Positions 1-11,300 of a stretch of 33,620 nt of DNA are shown here, one piece after another. The notes beneath the pieces were generated by a model. The model was not told the origin of the DNA. It ran no database searches and saw only the letters and a program-made list of their open reading frames with translations. The first letter of the stretch is position 1, and every line of letters begins with the position of its first letter. The stretch lies in assembly GCA_001584585.1 (NCBI GenBank), contig LSYV01000026.1, positions 359,474 to 393,093 of the forward strand. Direction: 5' to 3'. Made by a program: the position numbers and the translations under genes. Source of the DNA: Gonium pectorale (lineage: Eukaryota; Chlorophyta; Chlorophyceae; Chlamydomonadales; Volvocaceae).

Positions 1-45
1 GTACGTTATTCGCACTGCACGACCCCCCTGGTGAGCGACCCTCAG

Positions 46-241
46 GCCGCCCAAGAGCGTGGAGCAGTACGTGCCGCGCATCTTTGGCTTCAAGCTGCAC
101 CCAACGGCGTACGGCAATCGCGAGGCCGCGCCGGCGCGCAACAGCCAGCGGCGGATCGCGGCGCGGGAAGCCAACAACGCGAAGCAGCAGCCGGATGGGG
201 GGCAGCAGCAGCAGGCCAAGCCGGAGGACGAGAGCTTGTGA
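46..241 (+). CDS. 3'-terminal exon of an unrecognised gene (5' part outside window)
   Basis: This is an open segment ending in TGA at 239-241. It reads RPPKSVEQYVPRIFGFKLHP, then a basic and Gln-rich tail (RNSQRR, QQQQ) ending KPEDESL. The same frame has a TGA at 32-34, so the exon must start after that; the CTCAG at 41-45 is the likely 3' splice site, with exon base 46 completing a split codon. The pyrimidine tract before it is weak, so the exact boundary is uncertain. The block PKSVEQYVPRIFGFKLHP looks like real, conserved protein, whereas the Gln/Arg tail is low complexity. I do not recognise the family and assign no function. Confidence 0.5.
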
Positions 242-2458
242 GGGCGGGTGCCAGCGCTAGTCTCCCGCGGCGCCGCCACGGTGGCTTGCGGCACATGGCA
301 GCGCCGAGGGGGCGGTGGCGTGCCGCAGCAGTTCATGAAAGCGCGGAGACACCCGAGGCGGTGCGGCGCGGGCACCGTTGTGACCCGCCTCGACATGCCT
401 TCGACATGACGCATGGGATGGCGGGGTGGGTGCAGCCTCGCCCCTCGCGCTGCGCCCGCTTCCTCATCCTCGGGGCCTGGTCGGTAATGAACGCCACTCG
501 CTACCCAACCACGCGATTGGGGCTGTTTCGGCCTGTAGGGTGGCGGGAGGTTTGACGAGCTAAGGGCTCCCGAAACATCAAATGAGGGCTACGCATGGGG
601 AGATGCGTGCCCCATCGTGTCGTATGACACGCTCACAGTGCGTGTGGAAGGGGTGCCGTACCTTCTATGCAGTCCGACCCATGCTTGTGCTTGGCCGACG
701 TTACTGATGTTTCACAGGGCGCGCCTCCTGGTCGGCGTGTGTGCCTCTGTCGATGGGCGCGCCGACGGTGCGCTTTGGACAGGAGGTGCCCTGCCTTGCC
801 CTCGACACATCAAGGTTCGGGTCTATGCTGGGGGTTGTTGGGATGGGGTGTGCCGAAGCGGAATTGTAGATGGCGCGCGGCTTTGAGCAGGTGAGCTCAC
901 GGTTACTGCTGCTGTCACCTGTCTGGCGCAACGTTCGGTTGGGCGCGACGCTTTGTGTGGGGCTGTGGGAGGGGTAGGTGGTGCGGCATCGCACGGCCTC
1001 GCCCCACGTCTCCTCGCCTGTTGCTGCAAGAGGACTAAGCCTTGCGGCACTCATGTAGTTCTTAGCCGCCAGGCCTGCGGCCCTTCGCTGCGGCCCTGTG
1101 TGTATCGAAAGCGGTTGGGCCTACCCCATCTTGTACAGCTTAGCCTAAACAATGGCAGAGGTGGCAGAGTCGGTTCGAAGCGAAGGCCCGGACTGGCCTC
1201 GGTGCGGCCATTTTTCTGCTAGCTCGCTGGCCCGATTGGGCCAGCTCGCGTGCGGTCGTCTCATCGCCAGGTCGCATACGCGCGGGTTTCCCAGAGGTTG
1301 GAACGGGGGAGGCGCCATTCGGTTGGCCAGCGCACGCTGTCACGCGGTGCGCGGCGCCCGGCAGACGTTTTAATCTTCTGGGCCGAGCAAGCCCGGTCTG
1401 CATGTGCGGCCCCTGCGCTCTGGGATGCCCTTGAGAGACGCGCGAGGATATGTTTTGGGGAGCCCTCGCGTGGCTGTGCCACCCGGCGGTGGTGGCGGAG
1501 TAGATGCATGCGTTCTCGTGGCGCCGGCATTCGCGGCCACGAATCACCTCGCATAATTGTACGAGTGGCTCCGGTCTCCGCGTGTGCGTCTTGCCGTGCG
1601 CATGAGGACGCTGTGTTGTCCGCGGTGCCTAGAAAGTACCCAATTAGAAGACGCGGTGCTCGGGCGTCTCATGGACCCTGTATCGAGGTTACAGGTTAAA
1701 GGCTCCCCACAGAGGGGATGCAGGCCTCCAAGCCAGCCTTCAGCCCGCTATCATCGTCGCCCGTCATCCGTTCCTACTCATCACAGCACCCTCCTAACAA
1801 CCTTGGGAGTTGGGACACCGTCATGCTCAAGTCCCGCACGAGTGTGAACAGCCCGGCCCGCCGACACCATCCTGCGTAGGTGCTTACAGGTGCGCGGCAC
1901 CCCCTCGCTCACAGGCGGAGCTCGCCCCTGCTTGGCTATTGCTTCTCCGCTGCGTCCTCGACGCAACGGCGCTGAAGGCCCACCACGCCGCCGCGCTGGA
2001 GCCTGCAAAGCCGAAGCCGCCCCAGTTCCAGGGAGCGCTCCCTTTCGCATACATTCCTGCAACGTTGGAACCTTGCGGCCCGCGCTCTCGTAGCCTCGTC
2101 ACCCACATGCAACTGGCGAACACCGACACGCCGCCCCTTATCACCGCGTCACCTGCAAGATGCCTCCCTGCGCCCTCGCACGCTCGCAGAAAGGGAAGCC
2201 CTTCTGCGCCGCAAGGCAGCTTGCCTCTCCCCCACAGCCGCCGCCCCCGTTTGCCTCTTCGTTACGCCACCCCCGTCACAAGCCCTTCTCCTCCTTACGG
2301 CAAGCAAGTTTATCCCTCAGCAGCCCGGTCATTGTGCTAACGGCGATCAACCGGGAACAACTCCCACCCGCACACACAAGCTACCGTACCGGTACTACCC
2401 GCACAAGCCCGAATCCCCACCCGTAGTAAGGTTCCGACGGCCAGCCCAGTTCAAGCCC
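242..2458. other. Gene-free stretch between the first exon and the methionine-salvage gene
   Basis: I see no convincing exon here on either strand. The open frames lack family motifs and overlap one another in several frames, as expected at this GC content. The region should hold the 3' UTR of the left-hand gene (no TGTAA found) and the 3' UTR of the minus-strand gene starting at 7381. About 2160-2400 is C-rich and pyrimidine-biased. No tRNA or obvious mobile element was found. Confidence 0.5.
1884..1888 (-). terminator. Candidate TGTAA poly(A) signal for the methionine-salvage gene
   Basis: TTACA on the plus strand reads TGTAA on the minus strand, the usual green-algal poly(A) signal. It is the first such signal I find downstream of the stop codon at 2459 and implies a 3' UTR of roughly 570 bases. 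Confidence 0.35.
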
Positions 2459-5400
2459 TCACGCCAGCAGCTCGGTCATGGAGGTGACGACGCGGAATCC
2501 GTGCCCCTCGGGCAGCGGCTTGTTGCCGGGCCGCACCACCAACACCGCCCGCCAGCCTGCCGCCGAGGCCGCCTGCGCCTCCGCCAGCACGTCGGTTGCG
2601 AACAGGATGTCGGCGGGCGAGTCGACGCCCAGCGACAGCGCGATGTTGGTGTAAGAGGCGGCCTCCTGCTTGGCGCCCGAGGTGGTGTCGAAGAAGCCGC
2701 ACAGATAGGGACGAAGGTCGCCCACCTGCGTGCACGACACCGGGCAGCGGGACCAGGCAGGATTGCAAGGGCTGTAAGGCGGCTAAGAGTAGTGCGAGAG
2801 GTACCGTAGAAAAAGCGGTGGCTCAGCGGCCGGTGTGGAGGCGATGGCCGCAGCCGGAGCCGCAGCGGCAGAGGTTGCCTGCCGCCTGCCGCCGGTGGAC
2901 GACTTCCGCACCGGAGAAGTCCGGGCGAGAGGGGCGACGGGGCGACACGTGCATCGGGGCGACGGCCCATGAAGCCATGGCAGGAGCGCGCAAACGGGCG
3001 GCAGGGTCACAGCGTACGGGCGCCCGCCGTCAGGCGGCCTAAACCCGACGCGGCCTCCTCCCATGGGCTTGTGGCAAGTAATGGAAACGTACGGTTACGG
3101 TGTTGCGGCCTTGCAGTCTTACGCCGTAAGCAAATACGGTGGTTTTTATTGCGGTTGCCGACCAGCATTACAGTGTGATTTTCGGCATTACTCGTGACGG
3201 CGGCATGGACGTGTGGCACGCATCGCCAACACCCCTGCAAACCCGCATACCGCCCTCCCCGTCTGCGCCCGCCCACCGGTGCCGGGGCCGCACCTGCGAG
3301 TAGCCGAAGAACAGCCGCTGCGCCTCGCGGCTGCCGGACGAGTAGATGTAGGTCTTGACGCCGCCCGAGCGCCACTCCACCAGCGCGTCGGGAACGTCGC
3401 GAAAGAGCTCGGAGCGCATGGCGCCGCTGGAGAATCCCGAGCGCCAGATGTGGCCCTGGGGGCGCGTTGGGTGTGTTGGCGGGGGGCGCGGGTGCGGGGT
3501 GTGGGGTGGGGTGGAGGGGGAAGTGGCGTGTTTTCAGGGTTGCGAAAAATGCGTGGGTGGGCTACCGCTATGGACGGGAGAGGAGAGGTTTGGCGGCCGC
3601 TGCGTGGCGGGTGGGAATGGGAGGCGTCTCGGTGGCGGGCATCAAAGCTGCTGCAGTGCGCCGGGAGTGGGCGCCTCGGTCGTCGTCATGTCCCCGTCAA
3701 TTCGTGATAACCCCCCGCCCCTTCGCCCCTCCCGGCCCCTGGCGCAGCTCCGGCTACTTGTCCCAAACCGCCAACCTTTTCTGCGTCACGGCCCCCAGCG
3801 CCACCTGCCCACCGCGGCCCATCCCTGCCCTTGCAGGCCAGCCGCCGCATCCCAGCAACCGTCGTCGCCACCTCCCCCACCTGCAGGGTCTTGAGCGCCG
3901 TGACCTTGCGGTCCGCCGCGATGGCCGCCTCCACCCAGGACACCACCGCATCCACCACCTCGCCGGCTGGGGAGCCGGCGGGCGGCACCGCACACGCGCC
4001 AGCCACGCCGGCGGCCACGTCGGCCGCAGCCTGCGCGAGGGCAGCATCGGCAGCAACGATGGCGGTCGAGTCAGGGCAAGCAGGCACCTTAACCGTAGGC
4101 CCATAAAAACCGGGTGGTGCGATGTGAACGACGGACGCCCGGACCGCGGCGAGGCAAAAGGGGCCCCTCCCCACACTCTCCGTCGGGAGCAGCGCCACGG
4201 GCTCCGCGTTGGTTTGGAGAGGCCGTGCGCGTTTGCTTGGGTTGGGTTGGACAGCATACCATACGTGCGGGCCCCGCCCGACGCGCCCCTACCCGCCCCG
4301 CCCGCCCTGCTCCGGGCCGGCTGCCCTCGGGCCGCACCTGCTCCCGGATTAGCTGCACGTCCGCCTGCGTCTCGGCCGACTCGAAGGACGACTCCAGGAA
4401 GGCGCGGCAGTGCTTCCTGGCGTACGGGAACATGACGTCCGCCACGAAGCTGATGGGCGCGACGGTGCCCTCAATGTCCAGCACGATGCAGGCGGGCGGG
4501 CTGCGGGGCGCGGAGGGCCATAGGCGAGGGCAGGGGGATAACAAAGGAAGGGAAACGACGGCAGGAGGGGCCTGGTGGGTACTTGGGCGATTTGGATGGA
4601 GAGGGGAGGCGGGGTGGGGTGGGCGGGTGCATGGCAGCATGAGTATCAGGGATAGCGGGTGCGTTCGGGGTGCCCGGCGGGGATGCCGAGCAGGAGGTAT
4701 CGGCCCTTGCGGTCTGACTGGATAGGCGTAATGGGCGAGCAAGCGTCTTCGGAGTAAAGTGCTGAACGAGAACAACGGATGGCACTTGGGGTGTTCGTGG
4801 TCCTCAAACAGCCGCGCTACGCTGCCCCCGCACACTGACGCGGCGGCGCGGGGGTTGCGAGGGAAAATGTTGGACGGGAAAGCAATGGCATCCAGTCGAG
4901 GCGGGGGCAGCCGCCCGCCACCCAGCGCTCCCTGTTCGAGTTGGGCGATACGCCATCTGAGGAACCTGGCGCCAGGTTGCTCAGATGGCGCATCACCCAA
5001 CATCTCCCCCAGCCGCTCTACGCTGCCCCTACACACTCACGCGGCGGCGTGCCGGGTCTTGAGCTTCTTGGCGGCGGGCGCCGCGTCCGCCGAGGCAGTG
5101 GCGGCGTCGCCGTTGGCGTGGCCGTTCGCCACCCCGTTGGCGGCGCCGTCGGCGAAGATGGGCGCCGGCGGGCGGCGGTAGTCGATTCCCAGCTTGTGCA
5201 TCTGCACGGCCGCCCCGAACAGGTAGTCGTAGCACTCGGCCTGCGTCTTGGCCTGGATCCAATCCTTGCCCCACACGTACACGCCTGGGGGGCGGAGGGG
5301 GGAAGGGGCCGGGGAACAGAACGGGATGGAGGGACTGGTTCGGGCTATTGCGCGTGCACAGAATCCAACGGGCAAAGGGATACGGACGCGTACTCTGGTT

Positions 5401-7381
5401 CATGTCTCTCCTTCGTCTATTGGTCGCTTGAACCACCAAGCCGAAGCCACCCACACCCGCCCACCCACCGTGCCGGCGCACCAGCACCGCGTTGGCCTGC
5501 GGGTAGTCGGCGATGGCCTGGCGCAGCCGGTCCGTGAGCTCGCACTCGCGGGCGGTGTTCTCGATGACTGGCACCACGCACTTGCCGTAGAAGCCGTGGC
5601 CCTCGATGCCCTGCAGAGGTGGCAGAGGTGGGGGTGGAGGGCGAGGGGGTGGCATGGGATTGAGCAAAGGAGGGCGGCATTGCGGCAGCGACAGGGTGGC
5701 GCTCCAACGTGGGATTAAAGGCACGTGGCGTGCGGCAGCAACGGCCAAGGCCGCTCTGGCCTTCGCAGAGACAGACGGGTGCCGGGTGTGGGGCGGGCAC
5801 AACGGGGAGGGCCTAGGTGTGCGGTCCCTGTCCCACGCGTAACCCCAGCCAGTGCACCGCTCCCAACCTCAACGGCCCCAACTCGCCGTCTTCCTCCTCC
5901 CGCGCGCGTTCCCTCAAGCCTCTCTCTCCCCCCCCCCCGCCCCGCTCTCTCCCACACGCCACCTGCATTCCCTCCCAAGAGCCACACACGCCGACGCACC
6001 CCACGCAACCCCCCTCCACACAAAAAAACACTTCAAACCCCTCCCATCACTTTCGCGCTTACGCTCGTCGTATGCGTAATTCTTTTCAACCCCCTCCCGT
6101 GCCCGCCGCCACCCCTCCGCCCCGCAACCCCCCTGCCGCCCCGCCCCGCCCCCCCAGCCGGCCGACTGGCTGCCTCGCCTTGATCATCTCCACGTGCGTG
6201 ATGACGAACTCGGACGCCCCCGGGTCGAGCATGGTGGCCAGCACCGCGTTCATGGAGTGGCTGTGGATCACCGCGCCCGCGCCGCGCAGCTCGTACGCCT
6301 AGGGCGGGGCGGGGGCGGGGGAGGTGAGGGGCGGGGCGTTACGAGGACACATGCCAGGTGGAAACGAGCCGGTGGGGAGGGGAATGGCAGGTGGGGAGTG
6401 CATTTGCTCGGTGCCCAAGACTGCTAAGGTGCGGTGGGCGAGTGGAGTGGGGGGAGTAAGGACGGATGAATGGACGGGGGGACGGCACGTGCGGTGAAGG
6501 GGTCGCAGCCGGGCGCAGCACCGGTTAGTGTGGTCGTGCCCAAGACATGGCGGGGCAAGGCACGCAGAGCACACGCGCCCGGCACCCGGCGTCCCGGCCC
6601 CACCCCTTCCCACCCCAACCACCACCACCACCACCACCACCGCTGTGGCTGATGCCTGGAGGAGCACTCCTTCACGGGGCCGCCGGCAGCCGAGCCACGC
6701 CACCCGGCCCAGGAGCACCAGCGCCACTCGGGCGCTGAAGTCCCGCTCCCGCTCTGCCCCGCCCCGGCCCTCCCCGGCACCCCTCCCGGCCATGCAGCCG
6801 TTGCCAGTAGCCCCCCAGTCGGCATGCGCCTTCGGCCACCGCACACGGGTAGGGGGCCGGAGCGGGTGGCGGTCCGTCCCGGTCGGTAGCGGCACGTGAG
6901 GTGCGTGGAGCTTGCAGGGCGAGGCGGTGCGGCACCGCGTCGCCCCACAAACCCAATTGCTGAGGTGCATGGCGCCGCTGGCAGCGGTCGTAGTACCAAT
7001 TCGAGAGGAGCCGTAGGGGCCGCCCGCAGCGACCGGTGCCGCGTCACGAGTCCACACCTCCCCCACAACACCCCCCTCCCCCACCCCGGCCCATGCTTGC
7101 CGCCCTACCGCCATGAACAGCGGTGAGCACTCGCTCAGCTTGGGCGGGCGGTTCGGAGGCGGTTTGGCCGCGGGGGTGTGCACAACCTCGCCCTTGGCGT
7201 CCAGCACAAACATGTCGTCCGTCTGCATCCGCTCCTTCTGCACGCCCGAGGGCGCCATAACGATTTGATCGCCGGCCTTGACGCTAATTCCACCTCCAGT
7301 GCCCGAAACCCAGCCCTGGTCGTAGAAGAGCCGGCATAGCTCGCAGATGAGGGACTTGGCCTCGTCAACGGAAATCGACAT
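2459..7381 (-). CDS. DEP1: Bifunctional methylthioribulose-1-phosphate dehydratase / enolase-phosphatase E1
   Basis: Cytosolic methionine-salvage enzyme. The N-terminal class II aldolase (MtnB) domain dehydrates 5-methylthioribulose-1-phosphate. The C-terminal HAD (MtnC) domain enolises and dephosphorylates the product to acireductone. Exons on the minus strand: 7381-7109, 6298-6179, 5610-5469, 5284-5041, 4500-4338, 4087-3881, 3455-3294, 2725-2459; every junction keeps phase, giving 525 residues, normal for the plant fusion protein. MtnB residues: Cys85 in ECSPLF, Zn ligands His103 and His105 (HSHS) and His178 (RRHG), catalytic Glu128 (HVEMIK). An Ala/Gly/Asn linker at about 225-260 precedes MtnC. 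MtnC residues: Asp268 and Glu270 in DIEGT, SSGS at 422-425, Lys456, Asp482 in FATD. Intron 2 uses a GC donor. Exon 6 carries an Ala-rich insertion. The start lies in context CAACCATGTC, and Met1 sits just before the conserved domain, so no transit peptide is expected. Confidence 0.93.
4811..5049. repeat. Imperfect direct repeat copying the exon 4 donor region of the methionine-salvage gene
   Basis: About 38 bases at 4811-4848 recur at 5012-5049 with about four mismatches (shared core TACGCTGCCCC). The right copy spans the exon 4 end and its GTGAGT donor (minus strand, 5041/5040). The left copy lies inside intron 4 and reads GTCAGT at the equivalent place, so it is not a usable donor. The two copies flank the palindrome at 4940-5001. 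Confidence 0.7.
4940..5001. repeat. 62-bp near-perfect palindrome inside an intron
   Basis: Two 31-base arms meet without a spacer at CCTGGC/GCCAGG (4970/4971). By eye the arms match at 28 of 31 positions. It lies in intron 4 of the methionine-salvage gene, just upstream (plus-strand sense) of the exon 4 donor. It could form a cruciform or RNA hairpin, or be a miniature inverted-repeat element; no flanking coding capacity is present. Confidence 0.8.
6618..6641. repeat. (ACC)n microsatellite
   Basis: About eight uninterrupted ACC units lie in intron 1 of the methionine-salvage gene. It is a simple repeat with no sign of function. Confidence 0.9.
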
Positions 7382-8389
7382 GGTTGCGGGTAGGTTAACT
7401 AGCAGCCACTGCAGTTATGCGCGATCTACGGCTATGAATAGCGATCGAAGACGCAGCACCGAACAGCAGCGCGGCAGCGAGCCAACCCGCGGTCGGCGGC
7501 GAGGCTACAGGCGCTGTTCCTGACGAGATGTCGACAGGAAATGGTGAAGGTGCGCCGCGCCAAAAGTACGCACCAGTGTCTCCCCGCCCCAAGTCGGGCC
7601 TGGTACGAGCGTGGCCAAAACCAACCACGCGTGCCGTACAAGTGCCGCCGGCCCGCCCACTGCCGCCGACCCGCACGGATGCAGGCGTCGGTTTAGCCCG
7701 TTGCGAAGGTCTTCTGATTCTGCTGCTTTTGCGATGGCAAAATACAAGGTGCAATCAGAAACCCCGTGCGTGACCCGGTGTCCTGAAGGTTGCGGGACGG
7801 CGCGCAAACTGGTTACTTTGGGAGCCAGCAAGCCTAACGGTTGTTCGATACAGCCATGGATAAGGAAGTAACAAAGTGTACGCTACTTGTTGACGGGGAG
7901 ACACCGCCACTCCGGGCATGATGACGGCTGGCTGAGCAAAAACCAGGCATGAAAGGCATCCTGTGCCAAAAATGTGTTGCTGCCGTCTGTGAAAAGGACA
8001 GCTGATGGGGCTTGCCTGCGGCGGAGTTCAGGGATACGGGGATACGGGTCTGCCAAAGAGCGGTGCATGCCCACGCGTGCCAAAACCCGCACCCCTGCCC
8101 CAACGCCGTTCGCGCCCTCAGCTTCCCCTTCATACGTCAACAGCTATTGAGCCTCGATGTTGGCCACCTCTTAAGGCACGTGCCCATGGCAGCAGCAGCG
8201 GTTTGTCCGAGGTTAACTTGCTGGGCAGCCTTCATTTAACATGCAATGAATACACATCAATCATACCACGGGATCATAGCAAATCGGCAACCACTGAGGA
8301 GGAGCACGAGTCGTACGGGATCGCGCTGCGAGCGTTTTTGTTCTATCCCCTTACATCGTTCGCCCTACCAAGGCATAGCCCGAGTCAAA
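7382..8389. promoter_or_regulatory. Shared upstream region of two divergent genes
   Basis: About 1 kb separates the start codons of the methionine-salvage gene (minus, 7381) and the E3 gene (plus, 8390). No conserved exon is visible, so both 5' UTRs and promoters must lie here. An ATG at 8246 is in frame with the E3 start and has no intervening stop. The ATG at 8390 has the stronger algal context (CAAAATGGCC) and is preferred. I see no clear TATA box. Confidence 0.5.
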
Positions 8390-11300
8390 ATGGCCGCCAG
8401 CATGATTGCCTCCCAGCAGCGCATGGCGCTCGGCGCCAAGCAGGCGACTTGCGGACCCGCGGCGTTGGTTCGTCCGAGCTCGGCCACCGTCAGCGCCCGG
8501 CGCACTGGAGCTGCTGCTGCCGATGCTATGTCAAGCTGTGTGCCGACGATCTCTGGCTCTCGCCGGTGGGGATGCTGCGAAAAGTGGCGAGACGAGTCAG
8601 CATGAGGCCCCCGGCGGCCCTACCCGTGCTCAAAGCTCAATTGGATTCGCCCGGGCTCGCAGGATTGCTGGTGCTCGCACTCCCCGCCAGGCTCGCGCGG
8701 CTGTGGTGGCCCAGGCCGCTGCAGGCGACAAGTTCGACTATGATCTTGTTATCATTGGCTGCGGCGTGGGTGGCCACGGCGCTGCCCTGCACGCGGTGGA
8801 GTGTGTAAGTTATATTTCGAAGACAGGTCAATTCGGCTCCAGCTTTGCACGTAGCTTGGGGCGCCATGGGACCTCGTCGGGCGTTACACCGACGGTATCC
8901 GGAGGCACAGGCCGACCCATCACCGGGCGTTTAGATGCACTAGTCTTTGAGTATGCCCAATTGGGTCAAAGCCGTGCTTTTTGGCGCTCCAGGCCGCCAC
9001 CTTATTCCTCCCCACACCCCGAGCCCCTTCCCGGGGACTGCAGCCCCCGGCATCCACTGGGAAAACGGTTCCCCTATCTTACACAGAACCTACTGGCACC
9101 TCAAACCGCTGCTCACAGTCAACGCCAGGACGCATCCTTGCCCGCATGCGACCTCCCTCCCTGACCTCCTGGCTTGGCCGCCGGACGGGCGGCACAGCTG
9201 GCGTTCAGTCTTCTCCTATCGAAACTTGTTTCCTTAAAACCCCCCTGACCTCCCCTCGCGCTCCTCCCCCGCTGTCCCCCCTCCCCCTCCCTCGCCTCAC
9301 ACAGGGCCTGAAGGTGGCCGTGATCGAGGGTCACGACATTGGCGGCACCTGCGTCAACCGCGGCTGCGTACCCAGCAAGGCGCTGCTGGCCGCCTCGGGC
9401 CGCGTGCGGGAAATGCGCGACAAGGCGCACCTGGCGGCTATGGGCGTGCAGGTGGGGCCTAGGGGGTGGAGTCCGGAGTCCAGGAAGGGGGTCGAGTGCA
9501 CATTTTGGGGAAAGCGATCGTAATGAGGGCGCTAAGACTGGCGACGCGGAGATGATGGTGACCGAAGAAGAGGAGGGGTGAGCTCGGAGTGGGGGGGGGT
9601 ATGGGTTGATAATTGTCAAAGAGTCACCGGGTTCCAGCAGCATGGGCGACGAAGTGGGGTTGGCTGGGCGGGGCCACGATCGGGTCGGGGGGAGGGGCTC
9701 ACGAGGACGGCGTCCGGCAGGATGCTGAACGGACCCTGGGCTAGGCCGCGGCGCGGGTCGGGTCGGGGCTCCAATGAGTCTTTCCCCCTCCCTCCCGCAC
9801 AATCTCGTATTGCATATTTGCATCGCGGGTGAGGCCTTCCGCCCGCCCGCTAGGTGCTGCAGGACACATGGCGGGCGGTGCGACGCCCATAGCACGACTG
9901 GGATAGGGCGGGGATCTTGGGGCGGCGCGCAGCGCGTGGTGGGGGTGGGGCGTGTCCCCGCCAGTCCAGAAGCTTGCGAGGCCCATCAGCGGCGTGGAAA
10001 GGGGGCGGCCCTCCCTCGCTACTCACCACTCCTCCATGCCGTCCCGCACCTGGTTTGCCCCATCTGCAGCCGCGCAGTTCCGCCGGCAGCCCCGAGGTAT
10101 TCCCCCTCCCTCGACCAGGAGGGATGCCTCGCCCCACCAGTCACCAGTCCTCAAAACGGCTTGCCAACTGTCTCGGTGCCCCTCTCTCGCCCCCGATTCC
10201 CTCCCCCGACCCCCTCGGGCGAACGCAGCTGGCGTCCAGTCTTCTCCACTCCAACCCTGTTTTCTTCAAACTCCCCCGACCCCCTCCCCCTCGCAGGTCG
10301 GCTCGGTGTCGTTTGACCGGCAGGGCATTGCCAACCACGCCAAGGACCTGGCCGCCAACATACAGGGCAACCTCAAGCGCAGCCTGGAGGCGCTGGGCGT
10401 GGTGGGTGGCTGGGCGGGCCGGGTGGGCGGCTCCTGGCGGGGTGGGTGGGCGGCTGCTGGCGGGGTGGGTGGGCGGCTGCTGGCGGGGTGGGTGGGCGGC
10501 TGTGCGCGAGGTGGAGGGGCCAAGCGGGGGGTGGGGGGTCATGCCTCAGTTTTGTGGGAGGGGAGGGGATGATAAGGAGGCGGCCGCGTGGGAGGGGGCC
10601 TGGGCGATAGGTGGCGTAAGGGTGTGGGGACATGCATGCGCATGTGTCATGCCCCTGCGGAGGAGCGGGCCAGCCGTGCCCACGCAAACAACGGGGTGGC
10701 TCTCGTGGGGCGGTACGCCAGCCGGGTGCAGCCGGTGACAGAGCGGTAGTGCACGTGGGAAACGGGCCGGCGGCAGGGGGAACGGTGGGAAGCGTGAGTG
10801 TGCGATGTCAGCGGTGTGATGCTAGGGGTGCGGCCGGCAACGCGCTCGCGGGGGATCGGGAATGGGCGGGCGGGGTGGTAACGGGGGCGGAACGGAGGAT
10901 TGAAGCGCGCTACGCCGAACCGCAGTATGGGCCGATGCCTATTGTGGTGGCGTGTACGCAAGGCGGGACCGACCGCGGTCGACCGCGTAAGAGGCTCGAG
11001 GTCGTGTGGGGGCGCATGTAGGAATGTTGCCAATCAAGTACTGGCGGGGGGGGGACCAGACTTTCCTTGTGAAGGGTTGCAGGCGATTTCGGCTCACTGT
11101 GAGACGCCGGTGCCCAAAGCACGGCCCTCCGGAGAGGGAGGGGAGGCGGCGCGGTCGCTCTGCGAGCGCTGCGGATTGCGCCCCTCGACTGCTGGCAGCG
11201 GGAGGGTTGGGGTTTGGGGGTCGAGAAGAGGCAGGAGCCCCGGCGGGGCCGGCGGGCACTGGGTGTGTGTGGTGGGGGGGGGCGGGGCGAGCGCTCAGTC

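Noticed and set aside
31..555. 174-codon plus-strand ORF
   Set aside because: Arg/Ala-rich shadow frame overlapping the better-supported terminal exon at 46-241; no motif.
1150..1220. Possible tRNA-like stretch (GGTGGCAGAGTCGGTTCGAA)
   Set aside because: I could not fold a cloverleaf with matching acceptor and T arms; the match to tRNA box motifs is partial.
6299..7381. 360-residue single ORF on the minus strand
   Set aside because: Only its first 91 codons are real (exon 1 of the methionine-salvage enzyme); the rest is intron 1 read through. The conserved sequence resumes at 6298 after a proper acceptor.
8246..8389. Upstream in-frame ATG as the E3 start
   Set aside because: The ATG at 8390 has a much better context and the residues before it do not look like part of a transit peptide, although the frame is open.
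10421..10503. CRISPR-like repeat array
   Set aside because: Units are directly adjacent without unique spacers, G-rich and intronic: a minisatellite.
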